DNA of 64,000 nucleotides. It comes from Verticillium longisporum. Its lineage: Eukaryota > Ascomycota > Sordariomycetes > Glomerellales > Plectosphaerellaceae. Location: positions 3,844,001 through 3,908,000 of the forward strand of contig JAETXT010000006.1 in NCBI GenBank assembly GCA_019188255.1, read 5' to 3'. Positions 1 to 10,540 of this stretch are shown here, piece by piece. Each line of letters opens with the position of its first letter. Position 1 is the first letter of the stretch. The position numbers were made by a program, and so were the translations under genes. The notes beneath the pieces are model-generated. The model searched no databases and had not been told where the DNA came from. It was given only the letters and a program-made list of their open reading frames with translations.

Positions 1-185
1 ACCGATTGGCGGTAGAGGGAAGACTCGGGCATCTGCTTGAGCCTGTCGAGAGTGCTTCCGTAAAGGTAGAGCAGTGCGGACCGGGGGCTGTTGTGCGTCC
101 AGAGACCTGTGAGGCCTGTCGGGGTGCCGGGCTCAAGGTAGCGCGCCTTCTGGACGCTTGCCAGGAGGCGGAATGTTTGCCGCAT
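1..185 (-). CDS. NADH:ubiquinone oxidoreductase 29.9 kDa / NDUFA5-type subunit (5' part only)
   Basis: The first 61 codons of a minus-strand gene start at ATG 183-185 and run off the left edge. The protein begins MRQTFRLLAS, then has GTPTGLTGLWTHNSPRSALL, a LYLYGSTLDRLKQ-like stretch and PESSLYRQS. This is the characteristic N-terminus of the fungal 29.9 kDa subunit of mitochondrial complex I, the NDUFA5/B13 family, which sits in the peripheral arm on the matrix side. The short basic, Arg-rich start agrees with mitochondrial targeting. No in-frame stop or splice donor is visible before the edge. The remainder of the gene lies outside the window, so length and intron content cannot be judged. 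The identification rests on remembered family sequence and is fairly secure. Confidence 0.85.
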   Translation of the reverse strand, partial: MRQTFRLLASVQKARYLEPGTPTGLTGLWTHNSPRSALLYLYGSTLDRLKQMPESSLYRQS

Positions 186-875
186 CTTTATGGGCTGTCT
201 GTCGATCGTCGGACGCGCGATGGGTGGTGATGACTGGCGGTCGTGATCAGGACATACAATGTCGAGCAACAGTTGGACCGAGTTGATGGTTAGACTTTCG
301 ATGGTCAATTGGCGAAAGCTGATTGGTAAAGTGGAGATGTTCTGGAGGATGACGGTCCATTACTAATGATTCACGTGATGGCCGGCCGCGGGGACCCATA
401 GTTTACGCCGATGCGCGTGGGCCATGTTCGGTCTTGTCTGAAGTCAAGGGGGCTTGAGCATCAAGATTTCGAGTTCCGCTCCCCCAAACTTCCCAGGGTA
501 TACAAACTTGGGCCTGCCAATGGCGGACCTCCAGTGGGATATGGCATCCATGGAACTCACTCAGTAGGCGAAACAATCTGCCAGCCATTAATGATATCGC
601 TTAAGTTCAACAGTATCAGGGCGAAAACCTCCAGAATCTCAGCATGCTGCTGTTTATCCCAGTCACATCAAGCACGCGAGGCATGTCAGTGGTACAACGG
701 TTCACAAGTAGGAGAAGCTTTAGCTGCTACAGAAATAGAATCTCGTGCACACCCAACATCCGAATGCGACAAAAAGAGGTCATGCACGACCCGGCCGCGC
801 CATCTTACAAAACTAGGTTTCGATCCTTGAGTATCGAAAAATCAACATGGGCATTCCGGCTGCGACTTACTCCCT
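186..875. promoter_or_regulatory. Intergenic region upstream of the complex I gene
   Basis: This 690-base stretch lies between the complex I start (minus strand) and the stop of the BAR-domain gene. It must hold the complex I promoter and the BAR gene 3' UTR. A CACGTG core occurs at about 373-378. I see no coding signal here; the open frames lack fungal codon character and similarity. Confidence 0.5.
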
Positions 876-2187
876 TTACGCGGCGTTCTCACGGCTCTTC
901 CGGTAGCTGGTCTATTTCAATAAGTCAATACTCCATGCCATTCGCAGAAGTCGTCGTATGACCTACCTCTTGCTCAACCTGGAGCCCATCCACCACAGGC
1001 GCCAGTTCGCTCAGGATTTCGTATGCCTTCTTGTGATATTCAATCTGCGCCGCGATTAAGTCTGCCAGGTTGCGAAGAGGCTCAGGGGTGTCGAGAACCT
1101 TCGTCTTCGAATTAGCCTTCTTGATCATGATCATGTCAGACAGCCTGGTTGCTTACATTCTTCATGACGCCAACAGCCTCCTCGGTCTGTGTCACGAATT
1201 CGTCTTCGGCCTTTTCGATCTCCTCCTGGGCCTCAGGGCTAAGCTCATGAGATTGGGGTTGATCACCCTGTGCGGAGCCCTGGGCGAGCTTCCAAGTAGT
1301 GCCGTGAGCACGAGCCTTGACAGCATCGAGTGTGAGGCGTGCCTTCTCGACATTCTTGCGAGCGCGAGCGGCGAACATAAGGTTGGTGTTCAGAGTAGTT
1401 GTCCAGCTGTTCAGAAAGTGGCTCTGGATCTGAGCGTCTTGGGCAAGACGAGCCTCGCCCACGCTCTCCTGAGCAAGAGCATACTTCTCCAGGGCCGTCG
1501 CAAGAGGGTCTTCACCGGCACCGGTGTGCTGCTGGTGTAGGACTTGGCTGCTGGACAGACTGGCGCGTGCAATCGCATGGTTAAAGGTCTTGGGCTGCGG
1601 CTTCGCAGAGGGGGCGCAGTCAAGGCGGCTTGTGCTTCCGCAGGGGAGCTAGCTGAGGAAAGAAGGCTGACCTTCTCACTCACGGTACGGCCAAGATCCT
1701 GGAACGTCTCCTTCAGATTGGGGGGATAGTCGTAAGCCTCGTTGGAGTATTGGGACCTGGGCAACACGTGTCAGCTAGATCCAGTGTGGGGGGGTGATTC
1801 GGTATTTGGAGCGTTGTAGAACCTACGTCACGGCTAGCATCTTCTGATGCACAATCTTCAAGGCATCGACGCGCTTCTCCAAGTCGATATAATCAGGCGG
1901 GAGTTGGGTCTGCAGAGGAGGGGACCCTAGATGTCAGCGCGCACTCTACGGAACTTGCATTGAGGTGATGCGCAACGATCCATACCTTATCTTCAGCCTG
2001 GCCAAGCTGCTCCTTCGTGTATTGGAAGGTGCGAGAGGCGAATGGGGTGATCGAAGCCCCGAAGGAACTATGAATGGGTCCGGTCAAATCACGGATCGTG
2101 GAGTCGACCAGTCCAGCCGGGAACGAACTGGATATACGAGTGAAGCTGGACTTACGTGATATTCTTCCCGAAGTTGCTGAAGTCCAT
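876..2187 (-). CDS. GVP36: BAR-domain protein of the GVP36 family (one apparent frameshift)
   Basis: Spliced from six exons on the minus strand: 2156-2187, 1986-2067, 1827-1909, 1157-1756, 967-1098 and 876-911, all with GT..AG introns. The corrected product is about 321 residues. It begins MDFSNFGKNITSFGASITPF, then carries FQYTKEQLGQAEDK, a LPPDYIDLEKRVDALK helix, VLDTPEPLRNLADLIAAQ and EYHKKAYEILSELAPVVDGL, and ends YRKSRENAA. This is the fungal GVP36-type BAR domain, which bends membranes in endosome/Golgi-vacuole traffic. The long exon 1157-1756 changes frame near 1610-1614. Upstream of that point the frame gives AEAQAALTAP; downstream the family sequence SAKPQPKTFNHAIARAS is in the next frame. 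One extra base in the run of five G (plus strand) would join them, so this is probably a sequence error. Total exon length is one base short of a multiple of three, consistent with this. Confidence 0.85.
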
Positions 2188-2663
2188 CTTGAAGTATCTC
2201 AAGCGCGTATTTCGGGCTTATGAGCGGATTTGCGATGGCTATTTATCGGAAGAGCTCGATCCGTTGCGAGACAGAGTGATTTGACGGTCGTGATATGAGG
2301 TGCTTGTTGGCAGTTGGTAATTCAGCAATAGAAGGTTGCCTAAGGTAAGATAGGACAGTATCATCACAAGCTCTCCAAGGGGAACTACGCAGTCCAGGGA
2401 TGCAAGGCACGTGCGCTGCACCCCGAATACCTGCACGTGATTGCGCTAATGTGAGCGCCTTCTGCCTTGGCAGGGGTTACATGTTCACGGTCTCCACAGG
2501 CTCAACAAGCTCGACAGCGACACGATGTGGTGGCTAGGGTCACCAGGTCGCCAAATTGATACAGACAGTGGCAATCAGCTACTCATAGCATTCTTTTCTA
2601 GCTGTCTTATTGCCGCTGTATTGTATAGCAATACTTCTAATCCTCTTCAAATTACATATCTCG
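2188..2663. promoter_or_regulatory. Intergenic region upstream of the BAR gene
   Basis: About 480 bases hold the BAR-gene promoter and the ARG2 3' end, both on the minus strand. CACGTG-type cores occur near 2410 and 2433. No further gene is visible. Confidence 0.45.
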
Positions 2664-4751
2664 TCAGTCAGCAGCGCGCTGCTTATCTTCCCATGATGGC
2701 TCGACTCGGTAGCAAACATCTTGGTAGTCCTGAAGCTTTGGATCTCCCAAGGACAACTGCGAAGTTGTCCAGAACATCGTCCAATTCGATTCATTGAGCT
2801 TGCATGTACCCAATGATCGTTCAAAGTACCACTTATTGACCGGATTGTCTTTCCTGCTTCGCCAGCAAACACCATCAGGGAAACAGCCTCTGACCATGGC
2901 GTTGAAAACGACATCTGCCACGCCTCCACTGCCCTGCCGACTTCTCAGGACAGCGAACTTATCCAGGTAAGGCACAAAACGTCCAGTCTCGTACGCAGTC
3001 TTGTTATCCAAGCCAGCTGGTTTCTCCCACGTCAATATGGCCCCGCCTTCATACTCTCCAGCAATGATGATTCCGGCGAGATTATCATTGACCCGGTTCA
3101 GATAGTGCTGCAGGTCAAGCTTGCGACCAAATGAATCCTCGATCAGGTGTTGCAAGCGAGGCAAATCAATGCATTTGTCCGTAAGTCTGAGACGAGATGC
3201 ACCTGGCTTTGGAGGAAGCCAGAGTTCCTTCGTTGGGTCAGGAAAGATGGTAAGCGGCATTCCGCGCTTAACCACTGTCGCGACATGCGCCTCGCTGTAG
3301 CCTTTGCCTGGGCTCTTTTCAGTCCGCACGCGTTCGAGCGGCAGGGAGGATGAGAAGACTGGCTTGTCGGTCAAGAGATTGTGTATGAGAGGATTCAGTC
3401 GGTTTCGAGTCGTGACCGTGGGGAGCGATTCGACGGTCTTAGTAGCAGCCAACGATGGGGTGCTGATGAGCACACTCGACGTAGAGGAAGCATGGTCAAC
3501 AAGCGTTTGGACAGATTGAGGTTCTTTGCGTGAATCGCATTTGAACTTGATATCTGATCCGGGTATGATGCTCGTGGCATGTCGCTTGTTTTGAGCGTTT
3601 TCATGATGGGTTCAAACTCTTGTTCGAGATTGATGAACCTGTGGCAGGGACCGGACGGCCCCTCGATTGGAGTGCCGCCCAGAGGGTCGAGGACGATGAT
3701 TCTTTCGATAGAAGCAATTCGTGCAGCCGCACCAGAAGAAGGTCCAGACTGTGGCTCCAAGTCATGTTGATCGATGAACTGGAAACCAGCAAAGTATTTG
3801 GTGAGTGCGATGATCGCATCGTCTGCGTCAACGGCATCTGTTGTCCCCAAATCTCGAGATACCATCACCGGAGGTATTATTACCACCTCCTCGTTCTGCA
3901 ACGCCCTGATGAGCACCTGTGGGAATTGAACCACGACGCTAGAGGGCATGAAGCTGTGGTCATGGGTCGACTTTGGAGAGAAAGATTGATCTGCAACTTT
4001 TGCTCCTGGAGGCCCAAAGACGTCTAGTGCCTGCTGGAGTCTGTGGGCCTGTTGTCTATATAGACTTCTGGAGCTGTCTGCTCCACCATCAAGGACGATG
4101 ACACTGACAAGTCCAAGCTTGCGAAGCTGCGAAAGCGTTTTTGAGATGCCATGCAAAGCATCGCTGTCAAGTAATTGTGGCAAGCGCAGTTTGACGATGG
4201 CGAGGTTGAAAGGCTCGTCGAACGAGCTAGTCGAATTAGGCCGGTTCCCTTGTATGAACTGAGGCGCGTCACTGATGGACCGTACGGGCGACTTTGTGGC
4301 CCATCCAGACGGCGGTAATGACCTCGAGCGCTGATCCCCGGGTTCCGCATCCTGAGTCTTGGTCAGAGGGGCGTACTTTCTCAGATAACCCTGTGCATCT
4401 CGCCTGGTTGCTGATGCTTGCAGCACAGACACAACAATGTCCTGTACGATGATTAGAAGAGATACCTGAACCAGAGCAAAGGTGAAGACTAACCTGCCGA
4501 TCCTCTGCCCTTCGCTTCTCTTCGTTCTTGGGGCCCAGGTTGTTGCTGTTTGTCGAGATGCACCTATGCAGAGAGATATGCCAATCTTGCAGCTGACACC
4601 TCCCATGCCAAGGCGTAGAATTGAACCACAACCCAAGCAATAACTGCAGGTGCAGCGGTCAGAAACGTGTACAGATGCACGGGGAACAAGAATTCCTCAC
4701 ATGTGAGCCTTTCCGGCCTCCCTTGTCTGGGCGAAGGTGTTTGAGGGCCAT
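2664..4751 (-). CDS. arg2: Mitochondrial N-acetylglutamate synthase (amino-acid acetyltransferase; one apparent frameshift)
   Basis: Catalyses acetyl-CoA + L-glutamate to N-acetylglutamate, the first step of arginine synthesis, in the mitochondrial matrix. Likely exons are 4701-4751, 4494-4643 and 2664-4441, giving about 659 residues after correction. The N-terminus is short, basic and variable, as expected for import; the start at 4751 is the best in-frame ATG I could splice in, but is less certain than the rest. The first half carries the degenerate kinase-like domain ([31 protein letters not shown]). The C-terminal part is the NAT domain, with [60 protein letters not shown] and [17 protein letters not shown]. 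Near 3484-3490 the frame changes: TMLP is in one frame and [10 protein letters not shown] in the next. One added base, most simply in the CC/GG pair there, restores the family sequence. Exon lengths sum to one base less than a multiple of three. Confidence 0.9.
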
Positions 4752-5569
4752 GGTGCTTGATAGAGCATCGCGGGTTATACCAGAAAGCCACTGCCCAGCT
4801 TCTGGTAGAAATGTGCCGGTGTGGGATGAGCGCACTCTTTAGGTTGAAAAGGTCTTCGTCCGTCCTTCGTCCGCCCTAAGGCAGTTTCGTGTAATTGGAA
4901 AGAGACACGGTGGAACAGACAAACAGCAACTTTCGCATTCAAATCAAAACTCTCACTCAAATCAACAGAGCTGCCGAGGTTGCAACGGAGCAAAGAACGG
5001 TGAGTCAGCTCCCTGCTTTGCCCGTGAAGACCATGCCACGGACGATCTGATAAGCGGCCTGCGTTATGGCGCACCGACGCATTGGTGCTTAGCGCCTCAG
5101 AACATCGGTATGGGTCATGCTACGTACAAGGCATTCGCCATACAGATAGATCGAGAGGTAGACTCGGTCGAAGGTTGGGATTGAGCAGCTGAAAACACAT
5201 AAGGGAATTGGCCGCTGCTGTTGGTCGCACGCATCTTGTCAAGGCTTGCTCTATATGAGTAGTAGAGTAGGAACCTTCGGGCTGTCCTGGATGACCTTTA
5301 CGCAGGTTCTGAGACACTTATGCACAAGGCCTGACGCCCCCATATGCTACTAACAGGGTCACCCATTTCACAGGCCCACTGCTGCCTTATCCACTGGGCA
5401 TGTCGCCTTGATTCAGAGGTAGGAAGGCAGGCTAGCAGGCGAGCTCGACAAGCTGCACTCGACAACCGCGATTTCGCAACGACGCAATTGACCTGCAGCA
5501 CTCCACGCGACGTGTCCAGCTGAACGACCACCCACCACTACCTAAAGCATTCCGAAACCATCAACCAAG
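4752..5569. promoter_or_regulatory. Divergent promoter region between ARG2 and VMA9
   Basis: About 820 bases separate two outward-facing genes. The open frames inside have no recognisable similarity and I regard them as chance. I did not identify a specific binding site. Upstream short frames acting on ARG2 translation, known for arginine genes in fungi (arg-2 of carbamoyl-phosphate synthetase, a different gene), are not evident here. Confidence 0.45.
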
Positions 5570-5928
5570 ATGGCTCAAGGGTAATCGTGTTTCCGAAACC
5601 CTCGCTCCAGAAAGTAGCTGTCGTACTGATTCGAACGGGTTATACAGCTACAGCATCATAGTCGGGTTCGTGGTCGTGGCTGCTCTCAGCGCGATTGCAT
5701 GGTTTCTCTCCCCGAAGGGCGAGAATCAGATGTAGGTGTCAAGTTCGCGCCTGGTCGTCATGGCAGACCCGATCACTGACGAAGCACATCTGCAGCATCT
5801 GGCGATCCTCCCTCATCCTCGCCTTCGTGAGCTGCTACCTCATGTGGGCCATTACATTTCTGGCGCAGCTACATCCACTGATCGAGCCTCGACGAAGCGA
5901 CCTGAGGGGGGAGTTCCTGGAGCACTGA
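5570..5928 (+). CDS. VMA9: V-type proton ATPase subunit e (Vma9-like)
   Basis: A 75-residue hydrophobic protein spliced from exons 5570-5580, 5648-5731 and 5796-5928. Exon 1 is only 11 bases and codes MAQ plus part of a glycine. The product reads MAQGYSIIVGFVVVAALSAI, then AWFLSPKGENQ, WRSSLILAFVSCYLMWAITF and LAQLHPLIEPRRSDL. Two membrane segments flank the conserved SPKGENQ loop, which is the signature of subunit e/Vma9 of the membrane (Vo) sector of the vacuolar proton pump. Total length is a multiple of three and both introns are GT..AG. Length matches the family (70-80 residues). Conventional gene finders may miss it because exon 1 is so short. Confidence 0.93.
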
Positions 5929-6242
5929 GGCGGCGAGTCACCTAAGGGGCAGCTCTGGCGGGGGCGGAGGAGGTGCCGCCACTGTACGATTATCGATGCA
6001 CACTTCAACGGCGTTAAGGTTTCGATGGCTAGCAGCTCGCTCAAATGCGGGTGAATGAGACGAAGATTGCAAGACCCTCGACTATTCAATTCGCCGTATT
6101 CAGACCGAGAACGTGGAGAGCACGAGGCTTTCTATGGCACTATAAAATATTGCTCGAGGGGTTCGATGGCATAGCCTAGTAGATAAATAGGTCAATAGGA
6201 GCTTGTATTCTTCGCTGCAGCCTAGGCACGCTGGCGGTTACC
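5929..6242. other. Convergent 3' intergenic region, VMA9 / ARV1
   Basis: About 310 bases between two tail-to-tail genes. A TATA-like AT-rich stretch occurs near 6140, but no gene starts there. It presumably holds the two 3' UTRs. Confidence 0.4.
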
Positions 6243-7218
6243 CTATCCACTGACGAGCTGGCCAGCCCAGTTCCTCAAATGCACGAGGAGCGCCCACAGG
6301 GCCTTGCCGTCGTCTGCTATATTCGTCTCGCCAACCGAGTCAATGCCACGCAGGCCCCCAAGCCAGAGCACGGCGCGGCCTACGGCCCAGCGGGCAACAG
6401 CACCGACCGCGGCTAACACTGCGGCGACGATATATCCACAGTCAAGCAGTATTCTTAAGGCCTCAATGTTATTTGCCACCACAGCCCACCCAAGCGATCG
6501 CGCAGCTGCGGGAACGTCATAACGCCATATGACCATCAGGATCGGGAAAAGTTTGGTTGAAGACGACACAAGAAGGGCCGTAGACACTGAGTTGGGCCGT
6601 GGATAACGGCGGATCGTGCCGAGGACAACCAGTGGCGACAACGGCGACGACGTGAGGAAACGGATGCTCATGTGGAATGCCAATGTAGAGAGCGCGCAGA
6701 GGACGACTGCGCTCCTGTTAGCAGGTGATTCGCGGAGAGGGCAGGATTATGACGTACGAAAGAACATGTATTGGTAGACAATTGACTGTTGAGCTAGGCT
6801 ACTCAGCTCATTACTTGTCTTCGGATCCGTCTGTTTCTCAACACGTGCCCATGTCAGGTACACGTCAAAAAGCAGGAGAAGAATTGCCAAGCGAGAGATG
6901 GAGGACTGAGGGACCAAGAGACTGAGGGTTAGATGGGTTCCGTATTTGAGAAATCGTCGAGTCGGATTCACATACATCGAAGCTGTCATCCTCCTTCATG
7001 AGAGTGTTGTGTAAAAGATGACGGTAGACCTGCGGTTTGATCAAGACGAGATCGATAAAGAGGACGACAAAGTCATGCTCTACATATTTGTCGCAGAACC
7101 GACCACAGTTCTTGCACACCGTCAACCGGATATTATGCCCACTGGACTTGTCTCCAGCACCAGAGTACTGCGTCCACAGCGTCGGGACTGGGTGTCTGCA
7201 CTCAATGCAGATGGGCAT
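6243..7218 (-). CDS. ARV1: ARV1-family ER lipid/GPI-intermediate transport protein
   Basis: Exons 6976-7218, 6758-6905 and 6243-6706 give a 284-residue protein; the second acceptor was chosen because it keeps frame and restores a hydrophobic segment. The N-terminus MPICIECRHPVPTLWTQY carries the first CxxC pair. RLTVCKNCGRFCDKYVEHD carries the second, followed by the conserved FVVLFIDLVLIKPQVYRHLL. Together these form the ARV1 homology domain with its zinc-binding cysteines. Several membrane spans follow, including RLAILLLLFDVYLTWARVEK. ARV1 sits in the ER membrane. In yeast it is needed for sterol distribution and for supplying GPI precursors to the lumen. The match is strong. The product is a little shorter than the yeast protein, with the difference in the variable C-terminal half. 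Confidence 0.93.
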
Positions 7219-8126
7219 GGCGTAAGCGACCGTATGGTGTGTGTAGAGACTGCGACCACATTCGGTAGCTCCTGGTGGAGGTTGTGTTCGTTGGGTATTC
7301 TTGTTGGACGATGTCCCTCCCAAGTCACCAGCCTCCCTTCGAGTGAGATTAGATAAATGGCGATGGGAAATGGCAGCGTCTTTCCAGACTGAATAAAGTG
7401 GTCAAAGCGATGCTTGTGCAACAAAGCCGTGTCCACAAGACATACTCCAACTGGTTTTCTTTTGAGCGCGTCTGTATGTCTTTGTGAGAAGCAGTCGTCG
7501 AGGGCTCCGATTTCAAAAAGCCACGTCCCAGGGCTATCCTTGAAGAATCATGAGCTTCATCAACGACTACCTAGATAACTGCAGGCCTGAGTGCATAGCA
7601 TGGCAGAGTGCCGAAGAACACATCACATTCGTGTTTTGCGGGTCAAACGGAGGGGGTGGGGAAAGCTGTCAACTTCAGACAGTACGGGCTGTGTACACAG
7701 GCAGCTAGCTCCTTTGGGCCTATGCCTTTCGTGGCCGATACCTCCTGAGAGGTTACGTCGTCTCCCAGCTCAATCACGAACGCCATTCATCCTACGATTC
7801 CTCAGGCGAGAAGCAGACCCCAACGGCCCATCTTTCGACTACGAAACGAATGCCACTGGCGGGTCTACAGATTATCTGCTATCAAACACCAGTCTTTCGC
7901 TCAGCACAGCTCCCTCAACGCTTCCTATCTGACCTGGCAATCCGCTTGGCCAACGTCCCTCCCTCGCTACGATAACGAACCAACCCCAAGGCGCCCCCGG
8001 AGCCATCGTCAACGACGCCCACTCCGATGCAGCAACAGATGTGGCCAATGCTTCAGCACGCTTGTTGAATCTTGACTCGTTTTCCGACGTCCCGGACGCG
8101 AACGTCATTGTCTGCAGCGTCGAACC
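7219..8126. promoter_or_regulatory. Divergent promoter region, ARV1 / LysM gene
   Basis: About 900 bases between two outward-facing starts. No gene is recognisable. The open frames on either strand here lack similarity to known families. Confidence 0.45.
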
Positions 8127-10073
8127 ATGGCAGAACCTCGCCGGGCGCCGTCGCGCCTCGGCTCATCAGCTCTCCTACCAGCTGGTCACGATGCTGACAC
8201 GACCGCTGTGCGTCCTCGAAACAGGCGCCTGATCAGCACTGACGATGATGGGGACGGCGTTTTGTCTACTGCCAAGAGCTCCTCGTCGCTGTTCTCGTCC
8301 TTCAACACCCTGTCGAGTCGCAACCCGAGCCCGCTGCCGTTCAGCCGCTCTGGTATCAACAGTGACCATCGGTCTACCAGCAACCCGCCAGACAACAGAG
8401 GACAGAAGGCCCGCAACAATAATGCCCTTGGCTTGTTAGAAAGCTCCCTAACGCAGAGCTGGACGTCGCTCCAGGGTTTCGCCTCGTCACTGATCACAGG
8501 CGAAACTGGGGTCCCTCAGTCCAACGGCAGACAGGGACCGAATCAAAAGGGATACACTGGCAGAAGCAGGCAACTCTCCAACACTTGGGGACCGCAGCCT
8601 CTGTCGGATGCGCGGCCAAGTGCTCAGGACATCGCCGCCGGATCACTGGCGCAAAGACAGGCAGCACTGAAGGTTGTGAGAACTGCCGCGATACTGGAAA
8701 GTCATGAAGGAGTGAACGGCGGCTTGGATGTCGCTGGGAAGTACAAGAGGAGGACTTCGGACGAATTTGGGGCAGAGACGCACCAAGAGGAACCGCCGAT
8801 GGACCAGCTGGTGTATATTCACCATGTGCAGCCAAGCGACACATATGCCGGAATAGTCCTCCGCTACCGGTGCCGTGAGGATGCATTGAGGAGGACGAAT
8901 GGACTGTGGTCGAGGGACGTACAGATGCGCCGGTGGCTGGCCCTGCCAGTGGACGCTTGCGAGATCAGGGGAAGGCCTTCCGAACCGCCATCGCGCCTCC
9001 ACCAGGGCGTAGACTTCTTGGCTCCTACCCCTGACGCGAAAATTGGCGCCGAGGTGGCAGGCAGTAGCCATACGCGCGGCAACATGTCCTCAGAGGAGGC
9101 GCACCAGCAAGTTGACTTTTTTAGTCTACCGAAGACCCAAACGCCAGTCGACTTGGCCAGATCTGAAGACCCGAGCGAGCCATTGTGGACTCACGTCCGG
9201 TGGGTATCTCTGGATTCGTTTCCTCAACCCGTTGAGATCGCTAGAGTGTCCCGAAAAACCATTGGATACTTCCCTCCGCGGCGCAAGAAAAGCCTGCATA
9301 CAACTTCCACAATGACAACGCCGAGGCAGTCTCTCGACGCTTCAGCAGTCATGGAGTCATACGAGGACAGCCCCGGATGTGACAGTACATTGTCTTCAAG
9401 AAGGCTGAGTACACTCAGTAACCGACCCGTCCTGTCAACAACGCCCGGCCGCTCGACGTCGACCTCAACCAGAAGCCGCGGTGGCAGCACCGGCACCGAC
9501 AGTCGTCCGTCGTGGATGCGCCGACCTGGCGGTGTTGGCTCCATGGGCAAAAACGCACGCGCGCCAGGTCCGGAGACGGACTACTTCAACTCCTGGGCCA
9601 AGAAGCATATACCTGCCATCGCTATTGACGAGCATCTTCCGTCCATATCCGTCATGGGCTCCGAGACGGCACGTATCGGATTCGGGAAGCAGCAGGAGCA
9701 GTACGACTCTTCGGTCATTGTCGAGAGCCCTTTTGACGAAGGCCAGGACCTGACGACAGCATCAAAGCAGGGGTCAGGACTTGACCGCGCTGCCGCACAA
9801 GTTGAGACCTGGCTTCGTGGTGCGTTTACGAGGCGTCCGAGCGCGAGCACGCCTGGCGCGGGAAGGCCACGAGGGGACCGGCAGCTTGACGATCTGGACC
9901 TCATAGAGTTGGCGGATGCTACTAGCGAGGATGGCAGGTTACTCGGCCCAGGGGAGCCAGGCCTTAGCACAGGGGACCTGGTAGGCTCTGAGGCGGTCAG
10001 CTCAGAGGAGGCGACAAGTCTGGCGCTTGGCGGCACAGTCAGGGGGCGCGTTGCTCACGCGTACAAAGGTTAG
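8127..10073 (+). CDS. Intracellular LysM-domain protein (LYSMD-like)
   Basis: A single-exon gene of 648 residues. The ATG at 8127 sits in a good context (ACCATGG). There is no signal peptide: the start is MAEPRRAPSRLG, so this is not one of the secreted LysM effectors. A single LysM-like module lies at about residues 228-280: LVYIHHVQPSDTYAGIVLRY, then RCREDALRRTNGLWSRDVQM, then RRWLALPVDACEI. The rest is low-complexity, Ser/Thr/Pro/Arg-rich and probably disordered, with many SRR and RRLS patches that look like phosphosites. Proteins of this architecture are widespread in filamentous ascomycetes and resemble animal LYSMD1/2. Their function is not established and carbohydrate binding should not be assumed. 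The gene is convergent with the CTF1/FarB gene. Confidence 0.88.
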   Translation: MAEPRRAPSRLGSSALLPAGHDADTTAVRPRNRRLISTDDDGDGVLSTAKSSSSLFSSFNTLSSRNPSPLPFSRSGINSDHRSTSNPPDNRGQKARNNNALGLLESSLTQSWTSLQGFASSLITGETGVPQSNGRQGPNQKGYTGRSRQLSNTWGPQPLSDARPSAQDIAAGSLAQRQAALKVVRTAAILESHEGVNGGLDVAGKYKRRTSDEFGAETHQEEPPMDQLVYIHHVQPSDTYAGIVLRYRCREDALRRTNGLWSRDVQMRRWLALPVDACEIRGRPSEPPSRLHQGVDFLAPTPDAKIGAEVAGSSHTRGNMSSEEAHQQVDFFSLPKTQTPVDLARSEDPSEPLWTHVRWVSLDSFPQPVEIARVSRKTIGYFPPRRKKSLHTTSTMTTPRQSLDASAVMESYEDSPGCDSTLSSRRLSTLSNRPVLSTTPGRSTSTSTRSRGGSTGTDSRPSWMRRPGGVGSMGKNARAPGPETDYFNSWAKKHIPAIAIDEHLPSISVMGSETARIGFGKQQEQYDSSVIVESPFDEGQDLTTASKQGSGLDRAAAQVETWLRGAFTRRPSASTPGAGRPRGDRQLDDLDLIELADATSEDGRLLGPGEPGLSTGDLVGSEAVSSEEATSLALGGTVRGRVAHAYKG

Positions 10074-10540
10074 GATGTAGATTGAGGCACGGTTTGGCCC
10101 TGCATTGGGAAGGAAACGCAACTACAGTTGGGGACCAATCGAAGGTCAGGCGTTAGACCGCGCCCAAGGTGTATGTTCATTATTTAGCATTGAAGGCGTT
10201 GAGCGCAGCATGATTAAGTTGGTTTTGAATAGTTCATTATTCTTCGTTTGTTGAGTCACAACAAGGCTTTCGCAACACCTGGTACATATCACTACGCGAA
10301 TGTCAGGAGCCTTTGGGAGCTGCTGGACACCTTGCACATTTTTTGAGTAACTTGTAAGCAATGTTCAGGTAACCCGCTCTTCTCTTCCCTCATGCCATTT
10401 GTGCAGCATGCCGTGCAAACCCTACAAGACCATACATACCCTTCCGTTCCAATGCAATGACAGCTGCTTCGCATGACAAATATGGCAACTCTGCACTTCA
10501 TAAATAGCCGGTGACGAAGGCAAGACGGTGTGCATCACAC
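10074..10540. other. Convergent 3' intergenic region
   Basis: About 470 bases between the LysM gene and the CTF1/FarB gene, tail to tail. No coding signal is seen. Confidence 0.4.
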
